NCBI GenBank assembly: GCA_963765285.1
Contig: CAVXVR010000002.1
Location: forward strand, 186,001 to 250,000
Length of the DNA: 64,000 nucleotides
Direction: 5' to 3'
DNA from: CAVWZH01 sp963765285
GTDB lineage: Bacteria > Acidobacteriota > Terriglobia > Terriglobales > Acidobacteriaceae
Positions 52,241 through 60,701 of the stretch are shown here, piece after piece. The notes under the pieces are model-generated. The model worked only from the letters and a program-made list of their open reading frames with translations. It did not search any database and had not been told where the DNA came from. Both the position numbers and the translations under genes were made by a program. Every line of letters begins with the position of its first letter. Position 1 is the stretch's first letter.

Positions 52241-52257
52241 GGCACGGTCACCAGTGG

Positions 52258-52323
52258 AATCAGGGATTCTTCGACTGCGTTTGCGCGCTCTTCGCGCCCG
52301 CAAACTCCGCTCAGAACGACAAG
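52258..52323. repeat. Right flank repeat of the GIY-YIG gene
   Basis: ATCAGGGATTCTTCGACTGCG and GCAAACTCCGCTCAGAACGAC enclose a GCGCGCTCTTCGCGCC hairpin. The TTCGACT..GCTCAG core is in opposite orientation to the left flank (51858-51926). Confidence 0.7.
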
Positions 52324-52394
52324 TTAAGAGCATTGCTCGAGGTGGGCTGTGACGAATGTCACAAAAGAGGTGTTCACGTCTACAATCGTCTCCG

Positions 52395-53478
52395 CATGCC
52401 CGTTACCCTCCGCTCCTTCGCCAAGATCAACCTCGGCCTGTGCATCGGTGCTCTTCGCCCCGACGGTTTCCACGATCTGCGCACGGTCTATCAGACCATC
52501 GCGCTGTATGACGTGATTCGGGTCGAAGTCAACCGAGGCAAGGGGATTGAGATTCGCTGCGAAGACCCGCGTGTGCCGCGGGATGCTTCGAACACCTGCT
52601 ATCGCGTTGCTGAACTGGTGATGGCAGCGCTCACAGCTCGGGGCCGCGTGGTCATCGAGATTGAAAAGCGGCTGCCGATCCAGGGCGGGCTCGGGGGCGC
52701 TTCAGCAAACGCCGTCGCGACACTGTTAGCGCTGGAACGGGCTTTGAAGAAAGAGTTGACTGGGCCCGGAGAGACTGCGTATCGCTGCCGAGGTGGGATC
52801 GGATCTGCCTCTATTTCTGATTGGCGGGACTGTCCTTGGCGTCGGACGCGGAGAGGAAGTTTATCCGCTGCCGGATCTGCCGGCGACGATTTGTGTTGTG
52901 GCGACGCCGGAGGTTGGGGTTTCGACTCCGAAGGCGTTTGCGGATTGGGATTTGATGATGGCCAGGGGTGTTGGAAGCGCCTCGCTGCGCTCGGCTGGGA
53001 CGGCCGAAGGCGGCCGTCCCCAAGTGAATCGATGCTAAATTGACGGGCCTCTCACCCTCCGATAGAATGTTTGAGGTTGGCCGCGCGCTGGCTGCGTGGC
53101 TGAGCGGTGGATCACTCCACCTCAAGACCCAAGGTAAGAGTAAAGACTGGCAAGATTTTATCCGGTGTCCCTGCGCGTGGCAGGGGCCGGGCCGAGAGCC
53201 CGCTTCTCGACCTCGTCCGTACCGGGATTGAAAACGACTTTGAGCAGGTCGTCTTTCCGCAGTATCCCGAATTGCGCGAGGTAAAAAGTGTGTTGGTGCG
53301 TGCCGGGGCGACGTTTGCCTCGCTATCCGGCTCGGGCTCTGCCCTGTTTGGGTTGTATGGGAGTCGGGCGGCGGCCGAGCGCGCGGTCAGGGACTTGCGC
53401 CAGCTGAAGGTTCCAGCGCTGGTAACCACCACTCTGACCCGGCGGCAATACTGGAAGAGATTACAGATCGGGGCTTGA
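52395..53478 (+). pseudogene. ispE: 4-diphosphocytidyl-2-C-methyl-D-erythritol kinase, three frameshifts
   Basis: The reconstructed GHMP kinase has the N-terminal MPVTLRSFAKINLGLCIGA, the ATP motif PIQGGLGGASANAVATLLAL, and the C-terminal AGATFASLSGSGSALFG. Frame breaks are near 52765 (extra C in CCC; GPERLRIAAEVGSDLP follows), about 53036, and near 53155 (extra T in TTTT). A palindrome (52998-53019) lies in the coding segment between. The MEP pathway needs this gene and ispD and ispF are intact, so assembly error is the likely cause. I place the start at ATG 52395. Confidence 0.85.
52998..53019. repeat. GGACGGCCGAAGGCGGCCGTCC palindrome inside ispE
   Basis: GGACGGCC and GGCCGTCC arms around GAAGGC. 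It belongs to the same class as other REP-like hairpins and is read as codons in ispE. Confidence 0.55.
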
Positions 53479-53584
53479 AGATTTTAGATTGCGGATCGGG
53501 GTTTCCATCTACAATCTGAATCGCCAAATCTGCAATAAGGATCTCAGGCCTCACCAAGTCGGTGGGCAGAAGAGGCACAAACAC

Positions 53585-53658
53585 TGGGCCGTCGACTAAT
53601 GGTAGGTCAAGTGCCTTTGGAGCACTTTGTCTAGGTTCGAATCCTAGCGGCCCAGCCA
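53585..53658 (+). tRNA. tRNA-Gln (TTG anticodon)
   Basis: TGGGCCG pairs with CGGCCCA at the acceptor end, followed by G and an encoded CCA. The anticodon arm is AGTGC-CTTTGGA-GCACT with anticodon TTG (reads CAA), and the T arm is CTAGGTTCGAATCCTAG. The start with T-G-G-G is usual for tRNA-Gln. Confidence 0.95.
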
Positions 53659-53659
53659 G

Positions 53660-53751
53660 AAATCAGCTATCAGCTTTCAGCCGTCAGCTCTCAGTTCTGA
53701 GCGGCAGGCGGAAGGGTTTAGCTGATGGCTGAGAGCTGATGGCTGAGGGCT
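53660..53751. repeat. Short-unit inverted repeat of CAGCT/AGCTG type
   Basis: ATCAGCTATCAGCTTTCAGC and CGTCAGCTCTCAG on the left, GCTGATGGCTGAGAGCTGATGGCTG on the right. Composed of 7-10 bp units, like 50618-50726. It lies between tRNA-Gln and prs. Confidence 0.65.
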
Positions 53752-53754
53752 AAC

Positions 53755-54786
53755 ATGGCAACTCTTGCGACAGCGACGGAGAAATTGACGGAAAAGAACG
53801 TGAGCCCCGAAGAGAAGCCGGAGCGTAAGCCGCAACGCGCTCGCTTGGACGATAAGTTCAAGATCTTCAGCGGCACCGCCAACGAACGGCTGGCAGATGA
53901 CGTCTGCGCGTTCCTCGGATTGAGTCGCAATCAGGCCCTGCTGACGCGCTTCAAAGACGGTGAAGCCTACGTCCAGATTCAGGAGAACGTGCGCGGCGCG
54001 GATGTGTTTGTAATTCAGCCGACTTCTCGCCCTGTGGATGAGCACTTGATGGAGCTGTTGCTGATGATTGATGCGCTGAAGCGTGCTTCAGCGCGGCGCA
54101 TCACCGCGGTCATCCCCTATTACGGATACGGCCGCCAGGATCGCAAAGATAAGCCGCGGTCCCCGATTTCGGCCAAGCTGGTGGCGGATTTATTAACCAC
54201 CGCAGGGGCCAATCGGGCGCTGATTATTGATCCGCACGCGTCGCAGATTCAGGGATTTTTCAATATCCCGGTTGACCCGCTATTCGCATCGCCGGTGCTG
54301 GTAGGGCATTTCAAAGATCTGAACTTGCCCAACTTGACGGTGGTTTCACCGGACGCCGGCGGCGTGGAGCGGGCGCGCTTTTTCGCCAAGAAAATGGATT
54401 CAGCACTGGCCATCATGGACAAGAGGCGGGTCGAAATGAACGAAGCCGAGATCATGCACGTGATCGGCGATGTCAGGGGCCGCACTTGCTTGGTGCTCGA
54501 TGACTTGATTGACACTGCGGGCACTCTGGTGAAGACCGCAGCCGCGTTGATGGACAATGGCGCAACTGCAGTTTACGCCTGTGCATCCCATCCCGTTCTT
54601 TCCGGCCCGGCGGTGGAGAACATCGCTCAATCTTGTATCCAGCAAGTCGTGGTGACGGACACGATTCCGCTCGTCGAGGCGGCGGCAAAAGAACCCAAGA
54701 TTACGGTTCGCACCGTCGCGGGCTTGATCGGGCGCGCCATTCAGGCGATCCACGAAGAAGCTTCCGTAAGCAAATTATTTTCGTGA
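53755..54786 (+). CDS. prs: Ribose-phosphate pyrophosphokinase
   Basis: A 343-residue PRPP synthetase. FKIFSGTANERLADDVCAFLG starts the family fold; YYGYGRQDRKDKPRSPISAK, DPHASQIQGFF, and the PRPP-binding VLDDLIDTAGTLVKTAAAL follow. About 28 residues precede the usual start (an Ala/Thr/Glu/Lys-rich extension). The gene is followed by rplY and pth. Confidence 0.95.
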   Translation: MATLATATEKLTEKNVSPEEKPERKPQRARLDDKFKIFSGTANERLADDVCAFLGLSRNQALLTRFKDGEAYVQIQENVRGADVFVIQPTSRPVDEHLMELLLMIDALKRASARRITAVIPYYGYGRQDRKDKPRSPISAKLVADLLTTAGANRALIIDPHASQIQGFFNIPVDPLFASPVLVGHFKDLNLPNLTVVSPDAGGVERARFFAKKMDSALAIMDKRRVEMNEAEIMHVIGDVRGRTCLVLDDLIDTAGTLVKTAAALMDNGATAVYACASHPVLSGPAVENIAQSCIQQVVVTDTIPLVEAAAKEPKITVRTVAGLIGRAIQAIHEEASVSKLFS

Positions 54787-54800
54787 ACAGGACTTAAACT

Positions 54801-55529
54801 ATGGCTACCGCAACAGAGACGAATATTTTGGAAGCGCAACCCCGCACTGCGGGAAACAAGAACGCAGCCCGCCGCGTACGCAGTAGCGGTAAAGTTCCGG
54901 CCGTGCTGTATGGCGCCGGACAGGGAACCCTCGCGCTCGCGCTGGATCCCCGCCAGGTTTCCCGGATTCTTCACTCCGCGACCGGGCACAACACGATTTT
55001 TGACCTCGCGCTCAACGGCGGCGAGCGCACCAAGGCCATGATCGTGGACTGGCAATACGAACCGGTCAAGGGTGGCCTGCTGCATATCGACCTGATGCGC
55101 ATCGCCATGGACCAGAAGCTCAAGGTCAGCGTGCCCATCGTTCTAAAGGGCGAGGCGGCAGGCGTGAAGCAGCAGGGCGGAATTCTGGAACAGATTCTGC
55201 GCGAGGTGGAACTCGAGTGCTTGCCGAGCGATATTCCCAGCTCGATCGAGGCTGATGTTTCCGAGCTGGTATTCGGCACCGTGCTGCGGGTTTCGGATTT
55301 GGCGCATGGAGAGAAACTGCGGTTCTTGACCGATCCCAATCAGCCTGTGGCCCACATTACTTCGGTTAAGGAAGAAGAAGTGGCGGCGCCAGAGGTGGTT
55401 GCGGCGGAAGGGGCTGTGCCGGCCGAGCCCGAGGTCATCAAGAAGGGCAAGCAGGAGGTGGAAGGCGAAGAAGCCGCCGAGCCTGCTGCAGAAAAGCCGG
55501 AGAAGGCCGAGAAGAAAGAGAAGAAGTAG
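54801..55529 (+). CDS. rplY: 50S ribosomal protein L25/general stress protein Ctc
   Basis: A 242-residue protein, the longer TL5/Ctc form of L25 that binds 5S rRNA. RTAGNKNAARRVRSSGKVPAVLYGAGQ is the conserved N-terminal start, and HIDLMRIAMDQKLKVSVPIVLKGEA the domain junction. The C-terminal tail is Ala/Glu/Lys-rich (EAAEPAAEKPEKAEKKEKK). AGGA precedes the ATG. Confidence 0.95.
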   Translation: MATATETNILEAQPRTAGNKNAARRVRSSGKVPAVLYGAGQGTLALALDPRQVSRILHSATGHNTIFDLALNGGERTKAMIVDWQYEPVKGGLLHIDLMRIAMDQKLKVSVPIVLKGEAAGVKQQGGILEQILREVELECLPSDIPSSIEADVSELVFGTVLRVSDLAHGEKLRFLTDPNQPVAHITSVKEEEVAAPEVVAAEGAVPAEPEVIKKGKQEVEGEEAAEPAAEKPEKAEKKEKK

Positions 55530-55648
55530 AGATTGTGTCGGGCCGGGTCTTCGACTCGTCCCCACATGGTCGTTAACGGTTGGATACAACAGCAGGTATC
55601 GGTATGGAAGAGCCAAAAGCTAAAAGCTAAAGGCTAAGAGCTAGCGGA

Positions 55649-56209
55649 GTGAAGCTGATTGTCGGGCTGGGCAACCCGGGCATTGAATATCAGTTCACGC
55701 CCCACAACCTGGGTTTTCTGGCGATCGACCGGCTTGCGAACGACTTGGATGTGGACGTCAGGAACCGCCAGTGTCGCGCCCTCACCGCGCGGGCGCGAAT
55801 CGGTTCAGAAGAAGTTCTTCTGGCTAAACCGGAGACTTTCATGAACTTGAGCGGCTTGGCGGTGGGCGACCTGCTGGCAAAGCACGAACTCAGGCCCGAG
55901 CAAGACCTGATCGTGATTTACGACGAACTGGATTTGCCGTTAGGAACGTTGCGCATTCGCCAGCGGGGCAGTTCGGCCGGGCACAACGGCATGAAGTCGA
56001 TTATCGGCGTGCTGGGCACCCAGGAGTTTGTGCGTATCCGGCTGGGCATCGCGCCTGAGACCAAGATTTTGAAGCCGTTTCGCAAGGCGCAGCTCAAGGT
56101 GGTGGATCAGGTGCTCGATACGGCCGCTGAAGCGGTGGGAGTGATTTTGCAGGAAGGCGTGGCGGCGGCGATGAATCGCTATAACCGCAAAGCCGAGCCG
56201 GAAGAATAG
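55649..56209 (+). CDS. pth: Peptidyl-tRNA hydrolase
   Basis: A 186-residue Pth that releases peptides from peptidyl-tRNA. LIVGLGNPGIEYQFTPHNLGF contains the catalytic His, and PETFMNLSG, DELDLPLG, and GSSAGHNGMKSI complete the active site. It starts at GTG 55649. Confidence 0.96.
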   Translation: MKLIVGLGNPGIEYQFTPHNLGFLAIDRLANDLDVDVRNRQCRALTARARIGSEEVLLAKPETFMNLSGLAVGDLLAKHELRPEQDLIVIYDELDLPLGTLRIRQRGSSAGHNGMKSIIGVLGTQEFVRIRLGIAPETKILKPFRKAQLKVVDQVLDTAAEAVGVILQEGVAAAMNRYNRKAEPEE

Positions 56210-56234
56210 CTGTTGGATAGAGATTGGAGACTCA

Positions 56235-56645
56235 ATGAATCGTACTTATGAACTCATGTTTATCGTCCGCCCGGACATGCCGGAAGAAGACCAGGACAAG
56301 CTGATTTCGACTTTGGAGTCGGCGGTGACGTCCTCGGGCGGTGTCTTGAAGAATGTCGAGAAAATGGGAAAGCGGCGGCTTGCATACAGCGTCCGGCGGT
56401 TCCGCGACGGACTTTACGTGCTGCTCACCGTCGAGGGCGGCGGCCCTGTCATGCTCGAACTGGAGCGGCGCTTGCGCGTTACTGAGCAAGTCCTCAAGTT
56501 CCTGACCGTGCGCATCGACGAGGAACAGAAGCGCCTCGACAAGATTGCCAAGCTTCGTGCGGCGCGGCGCAAGGCCTCGGCAACACCAGCGCCTGCGCCG
56601 GCGCAACCCGAAACTGGCGGCGAACCCGCCCCGGTCACTGCATAG
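56235..56645 (+). CDS. rpsF: 30S ribosomal protein S6
   Basis: A 136-residue S6. NRTYELMFIVRPDMPEEDQDKLI and GKRRLAYSVRRFRDGLYVLL are typical. There is an Ala/Pro-rich C-terminal tail of about 25 residues. The order rpsF-rpsR-rplI is a standard ribosomal operon. Confidence 0.96.
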   Translation: MNRTYELMFIVRPDMPEEDQDKLISTLESAVTSSGGVLKNVEKMGKRRLAYSVRRFRDGLYVLLTVEGGGPVMLELERRLRVTEQVLKFLTVRIDEEQKRLDKIAKLRAARRKASATPAPAPAQPETGGEPAPVTA

Positions 56646-56699
56646 GGGTTACCGGTCAACAACCGATTCGATTTTGAGCAGGATCATCTAAGGAGCATC

Positions 56700-57092
56700 A
56701 TGGCTGAAGAAACGAAAGCAACACCAGCACCAGCGGCCGAAGGCACCACTGCCGTGGTTGAACGTCCGGCGCGCACAGAACGCCCGGACCGGCCCGACCG
56801 CGAACGCCGTCCATTTCGTCCCGGCGGCGGTGGACCCGGAGGCCCGGGCGGCGGACGCGAAGGCGGCCGGAAATATTTCCGCCGCAAGAAGGTCTGCAAG
56901 TTCTGCGTGGAGAAAATCGAGGCGATCAACTACAAAGACGTTCGCCTGCTGGCGCAGTTCGTCGCCGAGAGCGGCAAGATTGTGCCGCGCCGCCTGACCG
57001 GAGTCTGCACTCCGCACCAGCGGCGGTTGTCTCTGGCGATCAAGCAGGCGCGCAATATCGCCTTGCTGCCGTTCGCCGGCCGCGCATCGTAA
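56700..57092 (+). CDS. rpsR: 30S ribosomal protein S18 with long N-terminal extension
   Basis: A 130-residue protein whose last about 75 residues are S18 (KVCKFCVEKIEAINYKDVRLL, then RRLTGVCTPHQRRLSLAIKQARNIALLPF). The first 55 residues form an Ala/Pro/Arg/Gly-rich extension (RPDRPDRERRPFRPGGGGPG). AAGGAG precedes the ATG. Confidence 0.95.
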   Translation: MAEETKATPAPAAEGTTAVVERPARTERPDRPDRERRPFRPGGGGPGGPGGGREGGRKYFRRKKVCKFCVEKIEAINYKDVRLLAQFVAESGKIVPRRLTGVCTPHQRRLSLAIKQARNIALLPFAGRAS

Positions 57093-57106
57093 CTGCGGCC
57101 ATGTGG

Positions 57107-57126
57107 CGACGGGCGCCTCGCCCGTC
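57107..57126. repeat. GACGGGCGCCTCGCCCGTC hairpin
   Basis: Palindrome of the GCGGGC..GCCCGC family between rpsR and rplI. It may be an mRNA-stability hairpin or a REP copy. Confidence 0.6.
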
Positions 57127-57171
57127 AAGCGTGTTCATTTGTATTGTGAAAATCGGAGCGGAGTCATAATC

Positions 57172-57624
57172 ATGGAAGTCATTCTGAAAGAAGATGTGCC
57201 GAAGTTGGGGTCGCGCGGCGACGTCATCAAAGTCGCCGAAGGTTTCGGCCGCAATTATTTACTGCCGCACAAGCTGGCGATTGAGGCTTCTGCGGGCAAC
57301 AAGAAAGTCATCGAGCAGATGAAGGCTGCGGCCCTGCGCCGCTCCGCCAAGGAAAAAGAGCAGGCGGAAGAACTGGCCAAGCAGTTCGATGGCCTCTCGG
57401 TTTCGTTTACCCGCAAGTCGGGCGAGCACGATCAGCTTTTCGGTTCGGTGACTTCGGGCGACGTTGCCGAAGCGCTGACCAAGAAGGGCTTCGACCTGGA
57501 TCGCCGCAAGATCCAGCTCCACGAGCCGCTCAAGACGGTGGGCGAGTTCACAGTCCCCATCAAGCTGCACCGGGACGTGACCACACACCTGAAGGTCGTC
57601 ATCGAGAAGGAAGCTACAGAGTAG
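57172..57624 (+). CDS. rplI: 50S ribosomal protein L9
   Basis: A 150-residue L9. MEVILKEDVPKLGSRGDVIKVAEGFGRNYLLPH is the N-terminal domain, and the C-terminal HDQLFGSVTSGDVAEAL segment is normal. ATG 57172 is used; the frame is open back to 57103 through the hairpin. GGAG precedes it. Confidence 0.96.
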   Translation: MEVILKEDVPKLGSRGDVIKVAEGFGRNYLLPHKLAIEASAGNKKVIEQMKAAALRRSAKEKEQAEELAKQFDGLSVSFTRKSGEHDQLFGSVTSGDVAEALTKKGFDLDRRKIQLHEPLKTVGEFTVPIKLHRDVTTHLKVVIEKEATE

Positions 57625-57672
57625 CAAGCAGTGGCAAGGGGCGGGCTCTCAGCCCGCCCGCGCTTGCCCCCT

Positions 57673-57701
57673 TAGCACGAATCCTGCCAAACCCCTATAA
57701 T
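57673..57701 (+). promoter_or_regulatory. Promoter of the ECF sigma-factor operon
   Basis: TTAGCA (57673-57678), 17-bp spacer, TATAAT (57696-57701). It matches the housekeeping pattern rather than an ECF-type promoter. Transcription would start about 57708. Confidence 0.6.
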
Positions 57702-57916
57702 TCCTGCTCACGGTTCCCTTGCTGGCACGTCTATGGCAATGCGACCGGGGAAGATGGCCTGCAGCGGCGGCCGCCCGGTCCTGGCGAGGACCAAGAAGCA
57801 TGCCGGCCGATGTTTGGGCAGTACCTTTTGCGGTTGGCGAGTGTTCCCCTGCGGGCAAGGCGCGAAATGAGCGGGAAGGCAGTAGCGAACCCCAGGACCC
57901 CTTATTGCGGGGCCAC

Positions 57917-58513
57917 ATGGCTGGGCAAGGGCTAGGTCGTATCGATGATTCGTTACTGGTCCGCGAGGCGCAACGCGGCAATCGCGCTGCCTTCGAGGAG
58001 CTGGTGAGGCATTACGACCAGGCTGTTCTCCGGCTGGCTCTGCATCTCACCGGATCGGAACACGAAGCCCAGGACATTTACCAGGAAGCGTTTCTGAAGG
58101 CATACAAAAGCGTGGGAAATTTCCGCTTTGAGTGCTCCTTCTACACCTGGATCTACCGCATCGTGACCAATCTTTGCCTGGATCACCTGCGCAAGCGGCA
58201 GGTGCGCAAAGAAGATGCGCCGGTCGCGATGGATGCGCAAGGCGAGGTTTACGATGTGCTCGATCAGGTTCCGGACGCGCGCGCTGGAGCCAACCCGGAG
58301 CGCGATCTGATGCGCCGCGAGCTGGGGACGCGAATCAATCACGCGCTCGAGAAGCTCACGCCGCGCGAGCGCATGGTTTTTGAATTGAAGCATTACCACG
58401 GTCTGAAACTGAGGACCGTGGGAGAGATTTTGCATACCACGGAAGAAACGGCAAAAAATACTTTATTTCGCGCCACTCAGAAACTGCGTGGCTCGCTGGC
58501 GGATATGCGATGA
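57917..58513 (+). CDS. RNA polymerase ECF-type sigma-70 factor (RpoE/SigW-like)
   Basis: A 198-residue extracytoplasmic-function sigma factor. Region 2 (LVRHYDQAVLRLALHLTGSEHEAQDIYQEAFLKAYKSVGNF and TWIYRIVTNLCLDHLRKRQ) and region 4 (ALEKLTPRERMVFELKHYHGLKLRTVGEIL, then TAKNTLFRATQKL) are complete. ATG 57917 is preferred; the frame is open to a TTG at 57719, close to the start of transcription. The next gene encodes an anti-sigma factor. Confidence 0.93.
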   Translation: MAGQGLGRIDDSLLVREAQRGNRAAFEELVRHYDQAVLRLALHLTGSEHEAQDIYQEAFLKAYKSVGNFRFECSFYTWIYRIVTNLCLDHLRKRQVRKEDAPVAMDAQGEVYDVLDQVPDARAGANPERDLMRRELGTRINHALEKLTPRERMVFELKHYHGLKLRTVGEILHTTEETAKNTLFRATQKLRGSLADMR

Positions 58514-58553
58514 AGCATAGAGAAGAGAAATTCCCCATCGCGGGGGTGCAATT

Positions 58554-59483
58554 ATGAAATGCGAGTGGGTGCAGGAAAACATTCTGCTGTACGTTTATAA
58601 CGAGCTCCCTGACGACGCCCGTTACGAACTGGAGCAGCATCTGGCGCGCTGTCCGGGCTGCGCCACGGAACTGAAGGCGAGCCGTCAATTTCACGCCACA
58701 ATTTCGCGGCTGCCGGTGGAAGAGCCGACGCCTAATCTGCTGGCTTCTTCACGAATGCGGCTGCAGGAGTCGCTCGAAACCACCGAACAGGGCGGCTTCT
58801 GGCAAAGGCTGATTTTCGATCCCGGCGCCTGGCTGCGGCCTATTAAATTTGCTCCGGCCCTGGCAGCGGCAATCCTGATCGTTGGCTTCGCTGGGGGAAT
58901 CGGCGTGACTTATCAGTTGATGAGCGATCGGTCTCCGGTTGAGGTTAGTCCGGTGGGGGCTCCCGACGAATCTTCCATCGCCGGTATCCGTTCCGTCGAC
59001 CAGAAGCCCGGCTCCGATCAGATCAGCATCAAGTACGACACGTTGTCCACGCAGCAAGTCGAAGGTTCGCTCAACGACCAGCGCATCCAGGAATTGCTGC
59101 TCTTCGCCGCGCGCAACAATTACAACTCAGGCGTGCGCATGGATTCGGTCGATCTGCTGACCCAGAAGCCAAATGATGTGAACGTGCGCGAGGCGCTTTT
59201 GTATGCGCTGCGCTATGACTCCAATCCCGGCGTGCGGCTGAAAGCGCTGGAAGGCCTCGGCCCGTATGTGAAGGGCGACGTGCGCGTCCGCGATGCGGTG
59301 CTGGAGGCTTTGGTGAACGATTCTAATCCCGGCCTGCGCACCGAGGCGTTGCATCTGCTTGAGCCCTGCTGGGCGGACGGCAGTGTGCGAACCGTGCTGC
59401 GCAAACTGGCGGAGAACGATTCCAATCAATACATCCGCTCGCAGGCGCGCAACGTATTGGCGCAAATGCCGGAGATCGACTAA
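58554..59483 (+). CDS. Anti-sigma factor with zinc finger and HEAT repeats
   Basis: A 309-residue protein. N-terminal ZAS zinc finger with HLARCPGCATELKA, one transmembrane helix (FAPALAAAILIVGFAGGIGVTYQLM), and a periplasmic C-terminal region of HEAT-like repeats (VREALLYALRYDSNPGVRLKALEGL and VRDAVLEALVNDSNPGLRTEALHLL). The zinc finger should bind the upstream ECF sigma factor; the HEAT region could sense a partner. Such a combination is unusual. Confidence 0.88.
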   Translation: MKCEWVQENILLYVYNELPDDARYELEQHLARCPGCATELKASRQFHATISRLPVEEPTPNLLASSRMRLQESLETTEQGGFWQRLIFDPGAWLRPIKFAPALAAAILIVGFAGGIGVTYQLMSDRSPVEVSPVGAPDESSIAGIRSVDQKPGSDQISIKYDTLSTQQVEGSLNDQRIQELLLFAARNNYNSGVRMDSVDLLTQKPNDVNVREALLYALRYDSNPGVRLKALEGLGPYVKGDVRVRDAVLEALVNDSNPGLRTEALHLLEPCWADGSVRTVLRKLAENDSNQYIRSQARNVLAQMPEID

Positions 59484-59486
59484 TCC

Positions 59487-60676
59487 ATGTTGAAGAAGCT
59501 CTCACAATTCGTAGCGGCATTTCTGCTGGTCCTGCCGCTGGCCGGCGCACAGGAAAGCAGCGTACACCGCGAGGGCGGAAGCTGGGCGCAGGAAATCACG
59601 GGCACGCTCGGTGCAGCCAGAAATCTGCGGGTGAAAGTGGACATCGGCTCGGTTCGAGTGCAAGGGGGTTCGACCTCGGGCATCAGTTATGTGATTCGCA
59701 ATCGCACCCAGACCGGCTCTGAACAGGAAGCGCGCCACGAATTCGATTCTTACAAAATCACCGCCTCTGTGCGGGGAGATACCGCCTGGATCGTAGCTGA
59801 CTGGCGCGATGGCCGGCGGCACCGCTTTTCCGGTGAGTTCACCATTAACGTTCCCCGCGACATGGAATTGGTGAAAATCGAAACCGACGGGGGCAGCGTC
59901 AGCACCGAGGCGATCAGCGGCCGGGTTGAGGCGGAGAGCGGCGGCGGCAGCATCAAACTGGATGACATCGGCGGCGCAGTGAGCGCAGAAACCGGCGGCG
60001 GCAGCATTGATGTGGGCACGATAGGCGGCGACGTCAACCTGCACACTGGAGGCGGCAGTATCAAAGTGGTCTCGGCCAAGGGCAAACTCAATGCGGAAAG
60101 CGGTGGTGGCAGCGTACACGTGGTCACGGCCTGCAGAGTGCAGTGTTAGAGACCGGCGGCGGCAGCATTCAGATGGAGCGCTGCACTGGGCGACTCAAGG
60201 CCAGCACCGGCGGGGGCAGCATCGACCTGGGCGATATCGACGGCGGCGCGGAGTTGGAGACGGGCGGTGGCAGCATACGCCTGGGTTCGGCCAAGGGCCC
60301 GGTGCGCGCCGAGACCGGCGGTGGCACGATCGAACTGAATGGGGTTCCCTCAGCGCGTGCCGAGACCGGCGCGGGAGGCATCATCGCCAAATTCCTGGCC
60401 AGCGGCGCAGAGCCCGCCGACTCGGTGCTGGAAACGTCCGTGGGAGACATTACGGTATATCTGCCTTCCAACCTGAACATGACGGTTCGCGCCGCGATCG
60501 AGGTAGCCAACGGCCACAACATCCACTCCGAGTTTCCCGAGCTGCGGGTCGTGTCGGAAGGCGGAGATTACGGCCCCAAGACGGTAACTGCTGAAGGCAA
60601 TTTGAACGGCGGCGGCCCGGTGCTGAAAGTACGGGTCACTACCGGCAATATCAATTTCCGGCGTACGAACCACTAA
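59487..60676 (+). pseudogene. DUF4097-family beta-solenoid protein, one frameshift
   Basis: An exported protein (FVAAFLLVLPLAGAQ) with repeated GGGSI turns (AESGGGSIKLDDIGG, AETGGGSIDVGTIGG, ETGGGSIQMERCTGR, ETGGGSIRLGSAKG), a beta-helix. DUF4097 proteins are common near ECF/anti-sigma genes. Pieces are 59487-60149 and 60143-60676. A single-base deletion near 60136 (GCCTGCAGAGTG) is the likely break, since the frames differ by one and the repeat continues. Confidence 0.85.
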
Positions 60677-60701
60677 AGACTCCAACACTGGAGGAGCGAC
60701 C

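Noticed and set aside
57719..57916. Sigma-factor N-terminal extension from TTG 57719
   Set aside because: The stretch has no ECF similarity and no ribosome site; kept only as a possibility in the findings.
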